This document shows positions 1 to 7,324 of a stretch of DNA of 7,797 nt, one piece after another (within the stretch, counting starts at the first letter, position 1; each line of letters begins with the position of its first letter). The DNA is taken from positions 1-7,797 of the forward strand of contig CALQCP020000100.1 of the NCBI GenBank assembly GCA_943329105.2, given 5' to 3'. The position numbers and the translations under genes were made by a program. The stretch is from Chitinophaga pinensis (lineage in GTDB: Bacteria > Planctomycetota > Phycisphaerae > Phycisphaerales > SM1A02). The notes under the pieces were generated by a model that was given only the letters and a program-made list of their open reading frames with translations, was not told where the DNA came from and did no database searches.

Positions 1-2018
1 CGACCAGCGCAGTGAGTGGTTCCGCGGGCGCTGATCGTGAGTTCCTCTCCGTATTCACCACCCGGCCAGACACGTTGTTCGGCGCCACCTACATGGTGGT
101 CGCACCGGAGCATCCGCTGGTGGCGGCTGTGGTGGCGCGCGGCGACGACGCGCGGCTCGCGGAGTATGTGGCGTGGGCGAAGAATCGCTCGGATATCGAT
201 CGCCAAGACTCAAAGAAGAAGACCGGCGTCCCCACTGGCTTGTTTGCAGTCAATCCAGCGACCGGCACGCGCATTCCCGTCTGGACCGCGGACTATGTGC
301 TCATGGGCTACGGAACCGGTGCGATCATGGCGGTACCTGCACACGACGAGCGCGACTTTGAATTTGCCAAGGAGTTTGCACTGCCGGTACTACAGGTTGT
401 CGACATCGCGGGTGTGGCTTGGACCGGCGAGATGGCCACCAGCGGCGAAGGACGGGCGATCAATAGCACGAACGCCGCGAGTGGACTTTCGATGAACGGC
501 ATGACGACCGCCGAAGCGAAACGTGCGGCGATTGCGTGGCTTGAATCAAAGGGCATTGGCGGTCTGCGCATCAACTATCGCCTGCGCGATTGGTTATTCA
601 GTCGGCAGCGCTATTGGGGCGAACCGTTCCCAGTGGTCTACGACGCTGAAGGAAATCACTATCCGGTTTCGGTGGCTGCGTTGCCAGTGGCCTTGCCACC
701 GCTTGCTGACTATCGACCGGTGGAAAGCAGTACGCCGCAGCCTCCGCTTGCAAAGGCGCGTGATTGGACGCATACGACGGCTGGTGCGGCGGGTGTCGAT
801 CCGGCGCTCTTGCCAGCTGACACCGCCGTGGTACGCGAAACCAACACCATGCCAGGTTGGGCGGGAAGTTGCTGGTACTACCTGCGCTACTGCTCGCCGA
901 AAGATGCGCAGGCGTTTGTGGATCCGGCAGCGGAGCGGTATTGGATGTTGTCACGAAAGAAGAGTGCGCAAGGTGTCGGCCAGTCCGGTGCCGGTGCAGC
1001 GGCGGTTGCCGCGCCAACTTCGTATGACGCAGCCACGTGTCACGCAGGCGGAGTTGATCTGTACGTTGGCGGCAGCGAGCACGCGGTGTTGCATCTTCTC
1101 TATGCGCGTTTCTGGCACAAGATGCTCTTTGACCTTGGTCAGGTGAGTACGCCGGAGCCGATGGGCAAGTTGTTCCACCAAGGACTGATCACCAGTCATG
1201 CGTACCAGCGCGCCGACCGGACACTGGTGCCGATCGATGAGGTTGAAGATCGTGGCGAAGGTCAATGCGTGGAAAAAGCCACGGGCGAACCGGTGACGCA
1301 GATTGTTGCCAAGATGTCAAAGAGCCTACGAAATGTGGTCAATCCAGATGATGTGATTGCCGAGTACGGCGCGGACACGTTCCGTTTGTATGAGATGTAC
1401 ATGGGGCCGTTGGAGGCATCAAAGCCGTGGAACACGCGCGATATTGTTGGTGTGTTCCGCTTCCTGCAGCGCGCGTGGCGACTAGCGGTTGATGAGCGCA
1501 CCGGCGACGTCTTGTGCGCAGCGGTCGCTGATGTTGGCATCGAGAAGCAATTGCATCGAACCATCGCCAAGGTTGGCGAGGACATTGAACGCCTGAGTTT
1601 CAACACAGCCATCGCGGCGATGATCGAGCTGGTGAACGCAGCAACGCGCCCGAGCGACATGACCGACGCAACCAAGGGCGGCATGACGCGCGATCAACTG
1701 GTGCGATTCGCATGTGTCCTGTGGCCATTTGCGCCACACATTGCGGACGAGATGGGTGAGCGCCTCGGCGTAGCGGGCGGTCTGCAGGCAATGCCCTGGC
1801 CCACGTTCGACCCAGCGATGTTGGTTGACAATGAGGTGGAGATTGCCGTGCAAGTGCAGGGCAAGGTGCGCGCGCGGATCATGGTGCCCACGGCAGCCAG
1901 TCCGGCGGAGATTGAAGCCATGGCACTAGCGCACCCGCAAGTTGTGCCGCACCTGGGCGCAACCCCACCCAAGAAGGTGGTCGTTGTGCCAGGCCGCATG
2001 GTCAACATTGTCCTCTAA
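1..2018 (+). CDS. leuS: Leucyl-tRNA synthetase, C-terminal three-quarters (5' end outside window)
   Basis: Class I aminoacyl-tRNA synthetase that charges tRNA-Leu with leucine in the cytoplasm and edits mischarged tRNA. The frame is open to the left edge, so the GTG at 12 is internal and not the start. Residues here are counted from that GTG. The CP1 editing domain is present: TTRPDT at 16-21, its last Thr matching E. coli T252, and AVPAHDERD at 107-115 with the conserved aspartates. The catalytic core follows, with NYRLRDWLFSRQRYWGEPFP at 188-207, CWYYLRY at 287-293, DLYVGGSEHAVLHLLYARFW at 349-368 and KMSKS at 434-438 (bases 1311-1325). Then come the anticodon-binding helices (FNTAIAAMIEL, 530-540) and a C-terminal tRNA-contacting domain ending GRMVNIVL. 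By alignment with E. coli LeuRS roughly 230 residues are missing upstream, including the HIGH motif. An unusual Ala/Gly-rich insertion lies at about residues 313-346 (bases 948-1049). The gene ends in TAA and converges on folC. Confidence 0.97.
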   Translation, partial: TSAVSGSAGADREFLSVFTTRPDTLFGATYMVVAPEHPLVAAVVARGDDARLAEYVAWAKNRSDIDRQDSKKKTGVPTGLFAVNPATGTRIPVWTADYVLMGYGTGAIMAVPAHDERDFEFAKEFALPVLQVVDIAGVAWTGEMATSGEGRAINSTNAASGLSMNGMTTAEAKRAAIAWLESKGIGGLRINYRLRDWLFSRQRYWGEPFPVVYDAEGNHYPVSVAALPVALPPLADYRPVESSTPQPPLAKARDWTHTTAGAAGVDPALLPADTAVVRETNTMPGWAGSCWYYLRYCSPKDAQAFVDPAAERYWMLSRKKSAQGVGQSGAGAAAVAAPTSYDAATCHAGGVDLYVGGSEHAVLHLLYARFWHKMLFDLGQVSTPEPMGKLFHQGLITSHAYQRADRTLVPIDEVEDRGEGQCVEKATGEPVTQIVAKMSKSLRNVVNPDDVIAEYGADTFRLYEMYMGPLEASKPWNTRDIVGVFRFLQRAWRLAVDERTGDVLCAAVADVGIEKQLHRTIAKVGEDIERLSFNTAIAAMIELVNAATRPSDMTDATKGGMTRDQLVRFACVLWPFAPHIADEMGERLGVAGGLQAMPWPTFDPAMLVDNEVEIAVQVQGKVRARIMVPTAASPAEIEAMALAHPQVVPHLGATPPKKVVVVPGRMVNIVL

Positions 2019-2024
2019 AGAGGA
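2011..2024. other. Short perfect palindrome over the leuS stop codon
   Basis: Two 6-base arms, TCCTCT at 2011-2016 and AGAGGA at 2019-2024, flank AA and include the leuS TAA stop. As RNA this could form only a 5-bp stem with a 4-base loop. A pyrimidine-rich but not uniform stretch follows on the plus strand. It sits in the 12-base gap between the convergent leuS and folC stops, where a bidirectional terminator would be expected, but it is too short and lacks a T-run, so a terminator role is only a weak possibility. Confidence 0.25.
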
Positions 2025-2030
2025 GCCGAT

Positions 2031-3938
2031 TTACTTCTTCTCAGAGATGTACTTCAAGGCCTCGCCGACAACGTAGAAGCTGCCGGTTACGCAAATCAGG
2101 TCCTCGCGGCTCACGCCGCGAATCGCCATGTCGATGGCCTCCGGAACCGTGCGCGCAATTTGGCTCATCTTGCCCGAGCGCTCCTGGAAGAGCTTCTGCA
2201 AATCTTCCGGACTTGCCGCACGTGGCGTCGAGGACGCACGCGTGAAGATCACCTTGTCAGCGCCAAGATTCACCTTGTCAATCATCTCCGCGATGTCCTT
2301 GTCCGCGCAGCAACCAAAGACGCACACCATGCTGTCGTACGGAACATGCGCGCCAACGCAACGCATCAACGCATTCACTGCCGCTGGGTTGTGGGCACCG
2401 TCACAGAGAACGCGTGGACGGTGCGAAACCACTTCCATGCGCCCTGGAATCTTGGTGGCCGCAAGTCCGGCCGTCAACTTGTCCTCAGACAGCTCAAACC
2501 CGAAGTTCTTCAGCACATCAACCGCAGCAAGTGCAAGTCCGCAGTTGCTGGCCTGATGCTCGCCCTGCAGCGGCACCGGTACATGCTCAAGACGACTGTT
2601 CTTGGTGTACATGCACACGCGCGTGTGCGGTCCAAGGTCAGGGGTAACGCAGAATCGGCTAGAGAACTCAATATCCTTGTTCACAATCCGAAGTTCAGCG
2701 CCAACAGATTGTGCCACTTCGCGCATCACCGAATCAACTTCGGGATCCTGCTCAAAGAAGAGTGCCGGGACACCCTTCTTAAAGATGCCCGCCTTCTCGC
2801 GAGCAATCAGTGCCTTGGTTCCGCCCAACAGCTTGGTGTGATCAAGATCAATCGAAGTCACAATGCTGACGAGCGGCGTGATGACGTTGGTTGAGTCGAG
2901 TCGACCACCAAGCCCCACCTCAACCACCGCAATATCCACGGCCTGCTGCGCGAAATACGCGAACGACACAGCGGTCATCAACTCAAAGAATGTCGCTTGT
3001 TCGCCCAACTTTTCCGCGGCCTTCGCCACCGAGCGCACCGTATCAACGAAGTCGTTCTTCGGAATCAGGTTGCCGTCGATCTGCACGCGTTCGCGCATAT
3101 CGATCAGATGGGGGCTGGTGTAAACGCCCACCGCATAGCCGGACGCGCGCAGCATTGAGGCGATCATCGCCACGGTGCTGCCCTTGCCGTTTGTTCCGGC
3201 AACATGCACCGTCTTGATCTTCTGGTGCGGATTGCCAAGCAAATCCATCAGCTTGTGCATGCGATCAAGCTTGAAGGTCTCTTCGCCGTACTTGGCGGGA
3301 CGGAGCCGCTCAAAGTCCGGGCGCGCCATCAAGTACCGCGTGGCCATCATGATGGAAGTGATTTCATTCGGCTTCGGGCACTCGAACACCGCCGTGGGCT
3401 TGGGCTCAACAGTCACCGGCGCCTTCGGCGTCACTATGAACGGACTCCGTGGCGCGGCTGCCGGCTTGCTGGTGGTCTTGCTGGTCACCGTGGTGGTCGA
3501 CACCTTCAGGTTCGTTGCCGGCGGCGTTGAACCCTTGGCAGCAACCGTCTTGGTGGTGGGCGCGAACTTTGCAGGCGCCGCTGTCTTCGTGCTCGCCGTG
3601 GTCTTGGTGGTCGCCGTGACCTTCGTGCTCGCCGTGGTCTTGGCGGTCGCCGTGACCTTCGCCGTTGCCGTGGCCTTCGCAGCAACAACCGTCGCTGCCA
3701 CCTTGGCTGCCAGCGATGCTTTCGCGGTCAGCGTTGGCTTCGCAGCGACCACCGGCTTCGATACAGACTTCAGCGACGGAACAGTCTTCCCCTTGGCCGC
3801 TGTCTTCACTGTGACTGTCGCTACAACTTTCGACTTGCCGTTTCCGCTTGTCTTAGCGGTGGCGCTTTTTACGGGTGCGAGGCGGGAAACCGTCTTGGAG
3901 CCAGCGCGCGAGGCGCTAGCGGAGGTCACCTTTGGCAT
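2031..3938 (-). CDS. folC: Folylpolyglutamate synthase / dihydrofolate synthase with long basic N-terminal extension
   Basis: Mur-ligase-family enzyme that adds glutamate to dihydropteroate and/or tetrahydrofolates using ATP, in the cytoplasm. The core covers about residues 195-635, close to the usual 420-440. It shows the ATP-binding GTNGKGST at 248-255, TSPHL at 274-278, VEVGLGGRLDSTN at 339-351, DLDHT...LGGT...AREKAGI at 364-385 and DGAHNPAA at 513-520 in the C-terminal domain. Ahead of it are about 190 residues rich in Lys, Ala, Thr, Ser, Val and Pro, of which the first 177 contain no Asp or Glu. ATG at 3938 is the first ATG after an in-frame stop at 3987-3989. The next Met residues are 197 and 198 (bases 3345-3350), right at the start of the core, so a short product is a formal alternative; no Shine-Dalgarno sequence precedes either site. 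Seventy-five bases separate it from hrpB upstream, so it may have its own promoter. Whether it has one or both ligase activities cannot be read from sequence. Confidence 0.93.
   Translation of the reverse strand: MPKVTSASASRAGSKTVSRLAPVKSATAKTSGNGKSKVVATVTVKTAAKGKTVPSLKSVSKPVVAAKPTLTAKASLAAKVAATVVAAKATATAKVTATAKTTASTKVTATTKTTASTKTAAPAKFAPTTKTVAAKGSTPPATNLKVSTTTVTSKTTSKPAAAPRSPFIVTPKAPVTVEPKPTAVFECPKPNEITSIMMATRYLMARPDFERLRPAKYGEETFKLDRMHKLMDLLGNPHQKIKTVHVAGTNGKGSTVAMIASMLRASGYAVGVYTSPHLIDMRERVQIDGNLIPKNDFVDTVRSVAKAAEKLGEQATFFELMTAVSFAYFAQQAVDIAVVEVGLGGRLDSTNVITPLVSIVTSIDLDHTKLLGGTKALIAREKAGIFKKGVPALFFEQDPEVDSVMREVAQSVGAELRIVNKDIEFSSRFCVTPDLGPHTRVCMYTKNSRLEHVPVPLQGEHQASNCGLALAAVDVLKNFGFELSEDKLTAGLAATKIPGRMEVVSHRPRVLCDGAHNPAAVNALMRCVGAHVPYDSMVCVFGCCADKDIAEMIDKVNLGADKVIFTRASSTPRAASPEDLQKLFQERSGKMSQIARTVPEAIDMAIRGVSREDLICVTGSFYVVGEALKYISEKK
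3408..3938 (-). other. Histone-H1-like, acid-free low-complexity tail of FolC
   Basis: This segment encodes FolC residues 1-177. I count 27 Lys and 3 Arg and no Asp or Glu; the first acidic residue is E178. Most other residues are Ala, Thr, Val, Ser and Pro, with only two aromatics (F125, F167), so the tail should be disordered and strongly positive. Lysines recur every few residues in patterns such as AKVTATAKTTASTK, resembling eukaryotic H1 tails and bacterial H1-like proteins such as Pseudomonas AlgP or the C-terminal tail of mycobacterial HupB. There is no signal peptide or membrane segment. Nucleic-acid or polyanion binding is the natural inference but is not shown by the sequence. Confidence 0.85.
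3588..3659. repeat. 36-bp tandem repeat, two copies, inside folC
   Basis: Two adjacent 36-base units (3588-3623 and 3624-3659) differ at a single base, T at 3608 versus C at 3644. In the minus-strand frame they encode KVTATAKTTAST (residues 94-105) followed by KVTATTKTTAST (106-117), so one Ala/Thr change is the only protein difference. The period is a whole number of codons, and more degenerate related units continue toward the N-terminus (KATATAKVT). This looks like recent in-frame duplication by slippage or unequal recombination within the low-complexity tail. Confidence 0.9.
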
Positions 3939-4013
3939 AGACGGGCATTCTAACGAAACAACGCATAAAACGCGAATTGCCGCACGCTAATCGTTATATT
4001 GCAGACATTTACG
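3939..4013 (-). promoter_or_regulatory. Intergenic gap between hrpB and folC, probable folC promoter region
   Basis: This 75-base gap is visibly richer in A+T than the surrounding genes. On the minus strand it offers two -10-like hexamers: TATAAC at 3998-3993 and TAGAAT at 3952-3947. Neither has a good -35 box at the usual spacing. Transcription from the nearer box would begin within a few bases of the folC ATG, giving an almost leaderless message, which agrees with the lack of a Shine-Dalgarno sequence there. No clear hrpB terminator hairpin is visible, so read-through from hrpB remains possible. Confidence 0.35.
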
Positions 4014-6596
4014 TCATCGCCACTCATGTCGTGGATAGCGCCGTTTGAGTTCCTTTTTCACCTCGGGGTACAGCCGCTCCCAAAAGCCGGGGAGATCCTC
4101 GGTCACCTGCACTGGTCGCCGATTGGGGCCAAGCAACTCCAGGACCACCTTCACTCGACCACCCGCCACCGTTGGATGGCCAGCAAAGTCATAGAAGTCC
4201 TGAATCTTCCCGCGCCCGCGCGGTGGCTTGCCCTCTGCATACTCAACCTTCATCTTCCATCCACTTGCCAACGCCAGCGCCGCGGGCGCTGCTCGTTCAA
4301 CAAACTGCTGCTCATCCCAGGAAAGCGCGCTGCGAAAGATGTCGAGCACCGGACGCGAGTCAAGATCCGAAGCACGCGCACATCCCTGTGCGATCTCGGC
4401 TGCCAAGACTCCCATATCGTCGGCGTCATAAGTGATCAACCCGCGTTCGGGAAACCACGCCGCAACGCATCGCACTCGTGCGATCCACTGATCAACGGAT
4501 TCGTCCCATGTCGCTGGCCGTAACTCGCCGCTTGCTACGCGCGATGCCAACTCGTCATGCGCAGCGGCTTTGGCCTCGCGCCCTCGCAGTGGACGAACAA
4601 TCTGCGCAAACACAATTCCGTCAAACACACGTTCTTCAAACTCCGCCGCTGCGCCAAGTTCATCACTGAATCGCACCTCGGTCTGCGTAGAAACTCGATC
4701 CGGCATCGCGTGCTCAACCCACTCAACATCCAAGGGCGTGACCATGCCAAGCGACTGATGCACTTGATCACCTCGGCCACCCTCGCGCACTTCAAGTGCC
4801 AATATGAAGCCCATTCCACGCTGAATGCTGGTTGGATCGATGCTCACCTTGCGGCGCCCCGGCATGGCGCAATGCGGTCGTTGCGCATCCATCCGCCAAC
4901 CGACATGGTCAGCAAATCCTGCAAGTAACGCACGCGAAACCCGCGCAAATGAATCGCCATCGAATGCCGCGGTCGTGCCAACCTCATCATCACCACTCGC
5001 AGCGGCCCGCAACAACTCCCGCGCCGCCGATGCCACCTCGCGACACGCGCCCAGCGAAGCCTCCACTCCCTCATGTCGCGCGTTGCGGAATCCACTGGCC
5101 TCCACGCGCAACAACAATTCTTCGCGTGAAGCGATGTCACTCGGCGGCTCACCATCCGGTGTCAATCGCACCAATTGCGCAGCGCCGCCACTCTGCACAA
5201 CATCTCGGTCTGAAACAATGGCGCACCAACGCGCCGCGCGCTCCAACACGCCAAGCGATGCCGCCTCTACCAACACGCGTCCAAGCCGTGGATGAACAGG
5301 AATGCGCGCGAGCCGACTTCCAAGCGCGGTCAACATTCCATCAGTACGTAGCGCGCCAATCGATTCAAGCGTCCCGCGTGCGCGCAACACCGCATCATCA
5401 CTCGGTGGATCAAGCCAAGGAAACTTCTCAAATGGACCGAACCCCATCGAGAGCACCATCAACATTGATTCCGCGAGGTCAATACGGCGCACCTCAGGGG
5501 TTTCCGCCGCAGGCCGCTGCGCTTGCTCCCACTCCGTCCACAAGCGCACGCACACTCCCGGTGCCGTTCGCCCAGCTCGGCCAGAGCGTTGATCGGCACT
5601 GGCGCGGCTGATCGCCTCGGTACGCAGCGCATTCAGCCCGCGGCGCGGATCCACGCGAAAAACGCGCGCTAATCCAGAGTCAACCACCATGCGGACACCG
5701 GGAATGGTGATCGAAGTCTCCGCAACATTGGTGGCCACAATGACCTTGCGCCGACCGCGCGCAGCGGGCGCAACCGCCGCGTCTTGTCGATCAGCCGGCA
5801 TTGATCCATGCAGCGGAACCACATCAAACGCGCTGCCTCCAGCGATCACCCGTAGTTCGGCACGTACCGCATCCACGGTGCGATCAATTTCAAAGGCGCC
5901 CGGCATGAATACCAACGCATCCCCTTCGTATCCCTCATCTACCAATCGTCGCACCGCGCGCGCTGCGCGCTCCCACACCGGCACGCCTTCCGCCCCCGGC
6001 TCGTAGCGAATACTCACTGGATACGCACGGCCTTCCGCCGTAAGTACTGGCGCATTGAGATACGCGGCCGCCTGCCCTGCGTCCATGGTTGCGCTCATGG
6101 CGGCCACCATCAATGCCGGGCGCTGTTGGCGCGCAGCACGGACTACTCCAAGTGCAAGATCAGCAAACACACTGCGCTCATGAAATTCATCAAGCAATAC
6201 GCAACCAATGCCCTTGAGCAATGGATCACGCTGCGCTTGGCGCAAGAACACCCCTTCGGTGACAAATCGAATGCGTGTGCGCGGTCCGACCACGCGCTCG
6301 AATCGCGTTTGGAATCCAACATCTTCACCAAGGACTACGCCCATCTCTTCGGCCACCCGTCGGGCGGTCATGCGTGCCGCCAATCGACGCGGCTCCAACA
6401 CCACAATCTGCCCCTCGACAAGCCCAGAACGCGCCAAAATCTGCGGTACTTGCGTGGTCTTACCGCTGCCCGTGGCAGCCGTCAGCACCATGGCGCGCGC
6501 CGTGCGCATGCATTCGGTGATCTCGGCCGCGGCGCGCAATACCGGTAATGCAGCGTCCATACCCGCACCACCATTGCTCGCGCGCGCGCCTGTCAC
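4014..6596 (-). CDS. hrpB: ATP-dependent RNA helicase HrpB (DEAH family)
   Basis: Superfamily 2 DEAH/RHA-type helicase, expected to unwind or remodel RNA in the cytoplasm using ATP; the exact target of bacterial HrpB is not established. The motifs run in order: Walker A ATGSGKTT at 41-48, LEPRRLAAR at 67-75, Walker B DEFHERS at 136-142 (the DEFH form usual for HrpB), SAT at 168-170, VFMPG at 229-233, VATNVAETSITIPG at 287-300 and QRSGRAGR at 336-343. A winged-helix/ratchet region follows, then the HrpB-specific C-terminus with RPVQVTEDLPGFW at 827-839 and YPEVKKELKRRYPRHEW at 843-859. The length of 860 is slightly above the roughly 810-820 of E. coli HrpB. The GTG start overlaps the upstream stop as GTGA, suggesting translational coupling. 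An ATG at 6560 (residue 13) would also fit the family; neither has a clear Shine-Dalgarno sequence. Confidence 0.92.
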   Translation of the reverse strand: MTGARASNGGAGMDAALPVLRAAAEITECMRTARAMVLTAATGSGKTTQVPQILARSGLVEGQIVVLEPRRLAARMTARRVAEEMGVVLGEDVGFQTRFERVVGPRTRIRFVTEGVFLRQAQRDPLLKGIGCVLLDEFHERSVFADLALGVVRAARQQRPALMVAAMSATMDAGQAAAYLNAPVLTAEGRAYPVSIRYEPGAEGVPVWERAARAVRRLVDEGYEGDALVFMPGAFEIDRTVDAVRAELRVIAGGSAFDVVPLHGSMPADRQDAAVAPAARGRRKVIVATNVAETSITIPGVRMVVDSGLARVFRVDPRRGLNALRTEAISRASADQRSGRAGRTAPGVCVRLWTEWEQAQRPAAETPEVRRIDLAESMLMVLSMGFGPFEKFPWLDPPSDDAVLRARGTLESIGALRTDGMLTALGSRLARIPVHPRLGRVLVEAASLGVLERAARWCAIVSDRDVVQSGGAAQLVRLTPDGEPPSDIASREELLLRVEASGFRNARHEGVEASLGACREVASAARELLRAAASGDDEVGTTAAFDGDSFARVSRALLAGFADHVGWRMDAQRPHCAMPGRRKVSIDPTSIQRGMGFILALEVREGGRGDQVHQSLGMVTPLDVEWVEHAMPDRVSTQTEVRFSDELGAAAEFEERVFDGIVFAQIVRPLRGREAKAAAHDELASRVASGELRPATWDESVDQWIARVRCVAAWFPERGLITYDADDMGVLAAEIAQGCARASDLDSRPVLDIFRSALSWDEQQFVERAAPAALALASGWKMKVEYAEGKPPRGRGKIQDFYDFAGHPTVAGGRVKVVLELLGPNRRPVQVTEDLPGFWERLYPEVKKELKRRYPRHEWR

Positions 6597-7324
6597 TGTC
6601 CAGTCAGCATGCGCGTGCGCACCGCGTCCATGAATCGCGAAATCTGCGCCTGCTCGCGCGGACTGGAAGCCGGCTCAACTTCCTTCTCCCAGAATCCCAG
6701 GAATCGATCAGCTCCCTTGTCAGTCAAGCTCTTGCCCTTCATGCGCTCACGCTGACGCTCTTCGCCGCGCTTCGCTTCCGCGCGCGCGTTGGTCATGATG
6801 TCGTCGTTGGTGCTCTCAGACTCCTTGCCAGTAGCGGTGGTCTCTGCAAAGCGGAACCAATCTGCCACCCACTTGTCAATGAACGCTCCGCGCTCACCAA
6901 CCGGCAAATTCACATAGGTAGCAGCACCTTGAATCAAGATGTCCTTCGCCAGAATTCGCACGTTCTGCGTCATTTGCTCGCGCACCTTGCCGGTGACACC
7001 AGCCAAGAACGCAGAAGCAACCACGCTGTCCTGTTGGTTCATTCCGCGAAAACGGCCGATGAACTGCTGCACGTACTTGACGCGCTCGTCCACGGAAAGC
7101 ATGTTGAAATCATCGGTAGTGAAGTAGCCAAGCACGTTGTCCACCGGCGAATCAAAGATGGATGGCGGGGCCTTCCATCGCCCGGCAAAGAACCACCATG
7201 ATCCGCTTGCCAACAGCGCCACAACAAGTGCGGCGGCGAAGGAAGCAACAATCTGCGAACGGTGCTCTTCCCAAAGCTCCCCGATGTCCATGTCGCGGGA
7301 TCTGATTGATTCCATCAAGTTCAT
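6593..7324 (-). CDS. Single-span membrane protein of unknown function
   Basis: I do not recognise this 243-residue protein. A short polar N-terminus (1-24) leads into one hydrophobic helix at about 25-47 (IVASFAAALVVALLASGSWWFF), followed by a soluble domain. The region at 63-95 (NVLGYFTTDDFNMLSVDERVKYVQQFIGRFRG, read in two parts) looks like a compact helical module with an aspartate-rich turn. Residues 160-200 are highly charged and probably coiled or disordered (EAKRGEERQRERMKGK at 183-198), and the C-terminus is helical. No cleavable signal peptide, lipobox or enzyme motif is visible. Basic residues on both sides of the helix leave the orientation undecided. The ATG at 7324 is supported by an ATGA overlap with the upstream gene and a GGAG seven bases ahead. 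Its stop overlaps the hrpB GTG, so it is the middle gene of a coupled trio. A scaffold or accessory role for the upstream prepilin-like protein is possible but speculative. Confidence 0.85.
   Translation of the reverse strand: MNLMESIRSRDMDIGELWEEHRSQIVASFAAALVVALLASGSWWFFAGRWKAPPSIFDSPVDNVLGYFTTDDFNMLSVDERVKYVQQFIGRFRGMNQQDSVVASAFLAGVTGKVREQMTQNVRILAKDILIQGAATYVNLPVGERGAFIDKWVADWFRFAETTATGKESESTNDDIMTNARAEAKRGEERQRERMKGKSLTDKGADRFLGFWEKEVEPASSPREQAQISRFMDAVRTRMLTGQ

Noticed and set aside
12..14. GTG at 12 as the leuS start codon.
   Set aside because: The frame continues without a stop to the left edge, and the protein from this point begins in the middle of the editing domain, so the true start must lie outside the window.
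2011..2030. A bidirectional intrinsic terminator between leuS and folC.
   Set aside because: The stem is only five pairs with a four-base loop and neither strand has a proper T-run after it; it is kept only as a low-confidence palindrome.
2160..2894. A 244-codon plus-strand frame opposite folC.
   Set aside because: It is antisense to the conserved FolC C-terminal domain and shows no recognisable motif or ribosome binding site.
3506..3688. A 60-codon minus-strand frame encoding a protamine-like Arg/Pro-rich peptide.
   Set aside because: It is a frame-shifted reading of the same repeat as the FolC tail; the folC frame continues into a conserved enzyme and this one does not.
3175..3990. A 271-codon plus-strand reading frame whose translation is very hydrophobic (Val/Ala/Leu-rich) and resembles a multi-span membrane protein.
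   Set aside because: It lies wholly antisense to folC, and the hydrophobic part is the complement of the Lys/Ala/Thr-rich tail: GCC, ACC and AAG codons read backwards give Gly, Val, Ala and Leu. The first part is antisense to the conserved ATP-binding core and matches no family.
4832..5611. Long plus-strand open frames opposite hrpB, the longest of 259 codons.
   Set aside because: The hrpB frame carries all helicase motifs across this region, while the antisense translations are low-complexity Arg/Pro/Ala/His-rich shadows typical of GC-rich DNA.
4014..6596. DEFH in place of DEAH in helicase motif II, considered as a mutated active site.
   Set aside because: DEFHERS is, as I recall it, the normal form in HrpB, including the E. 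coli protein, and all other motifs are intact.
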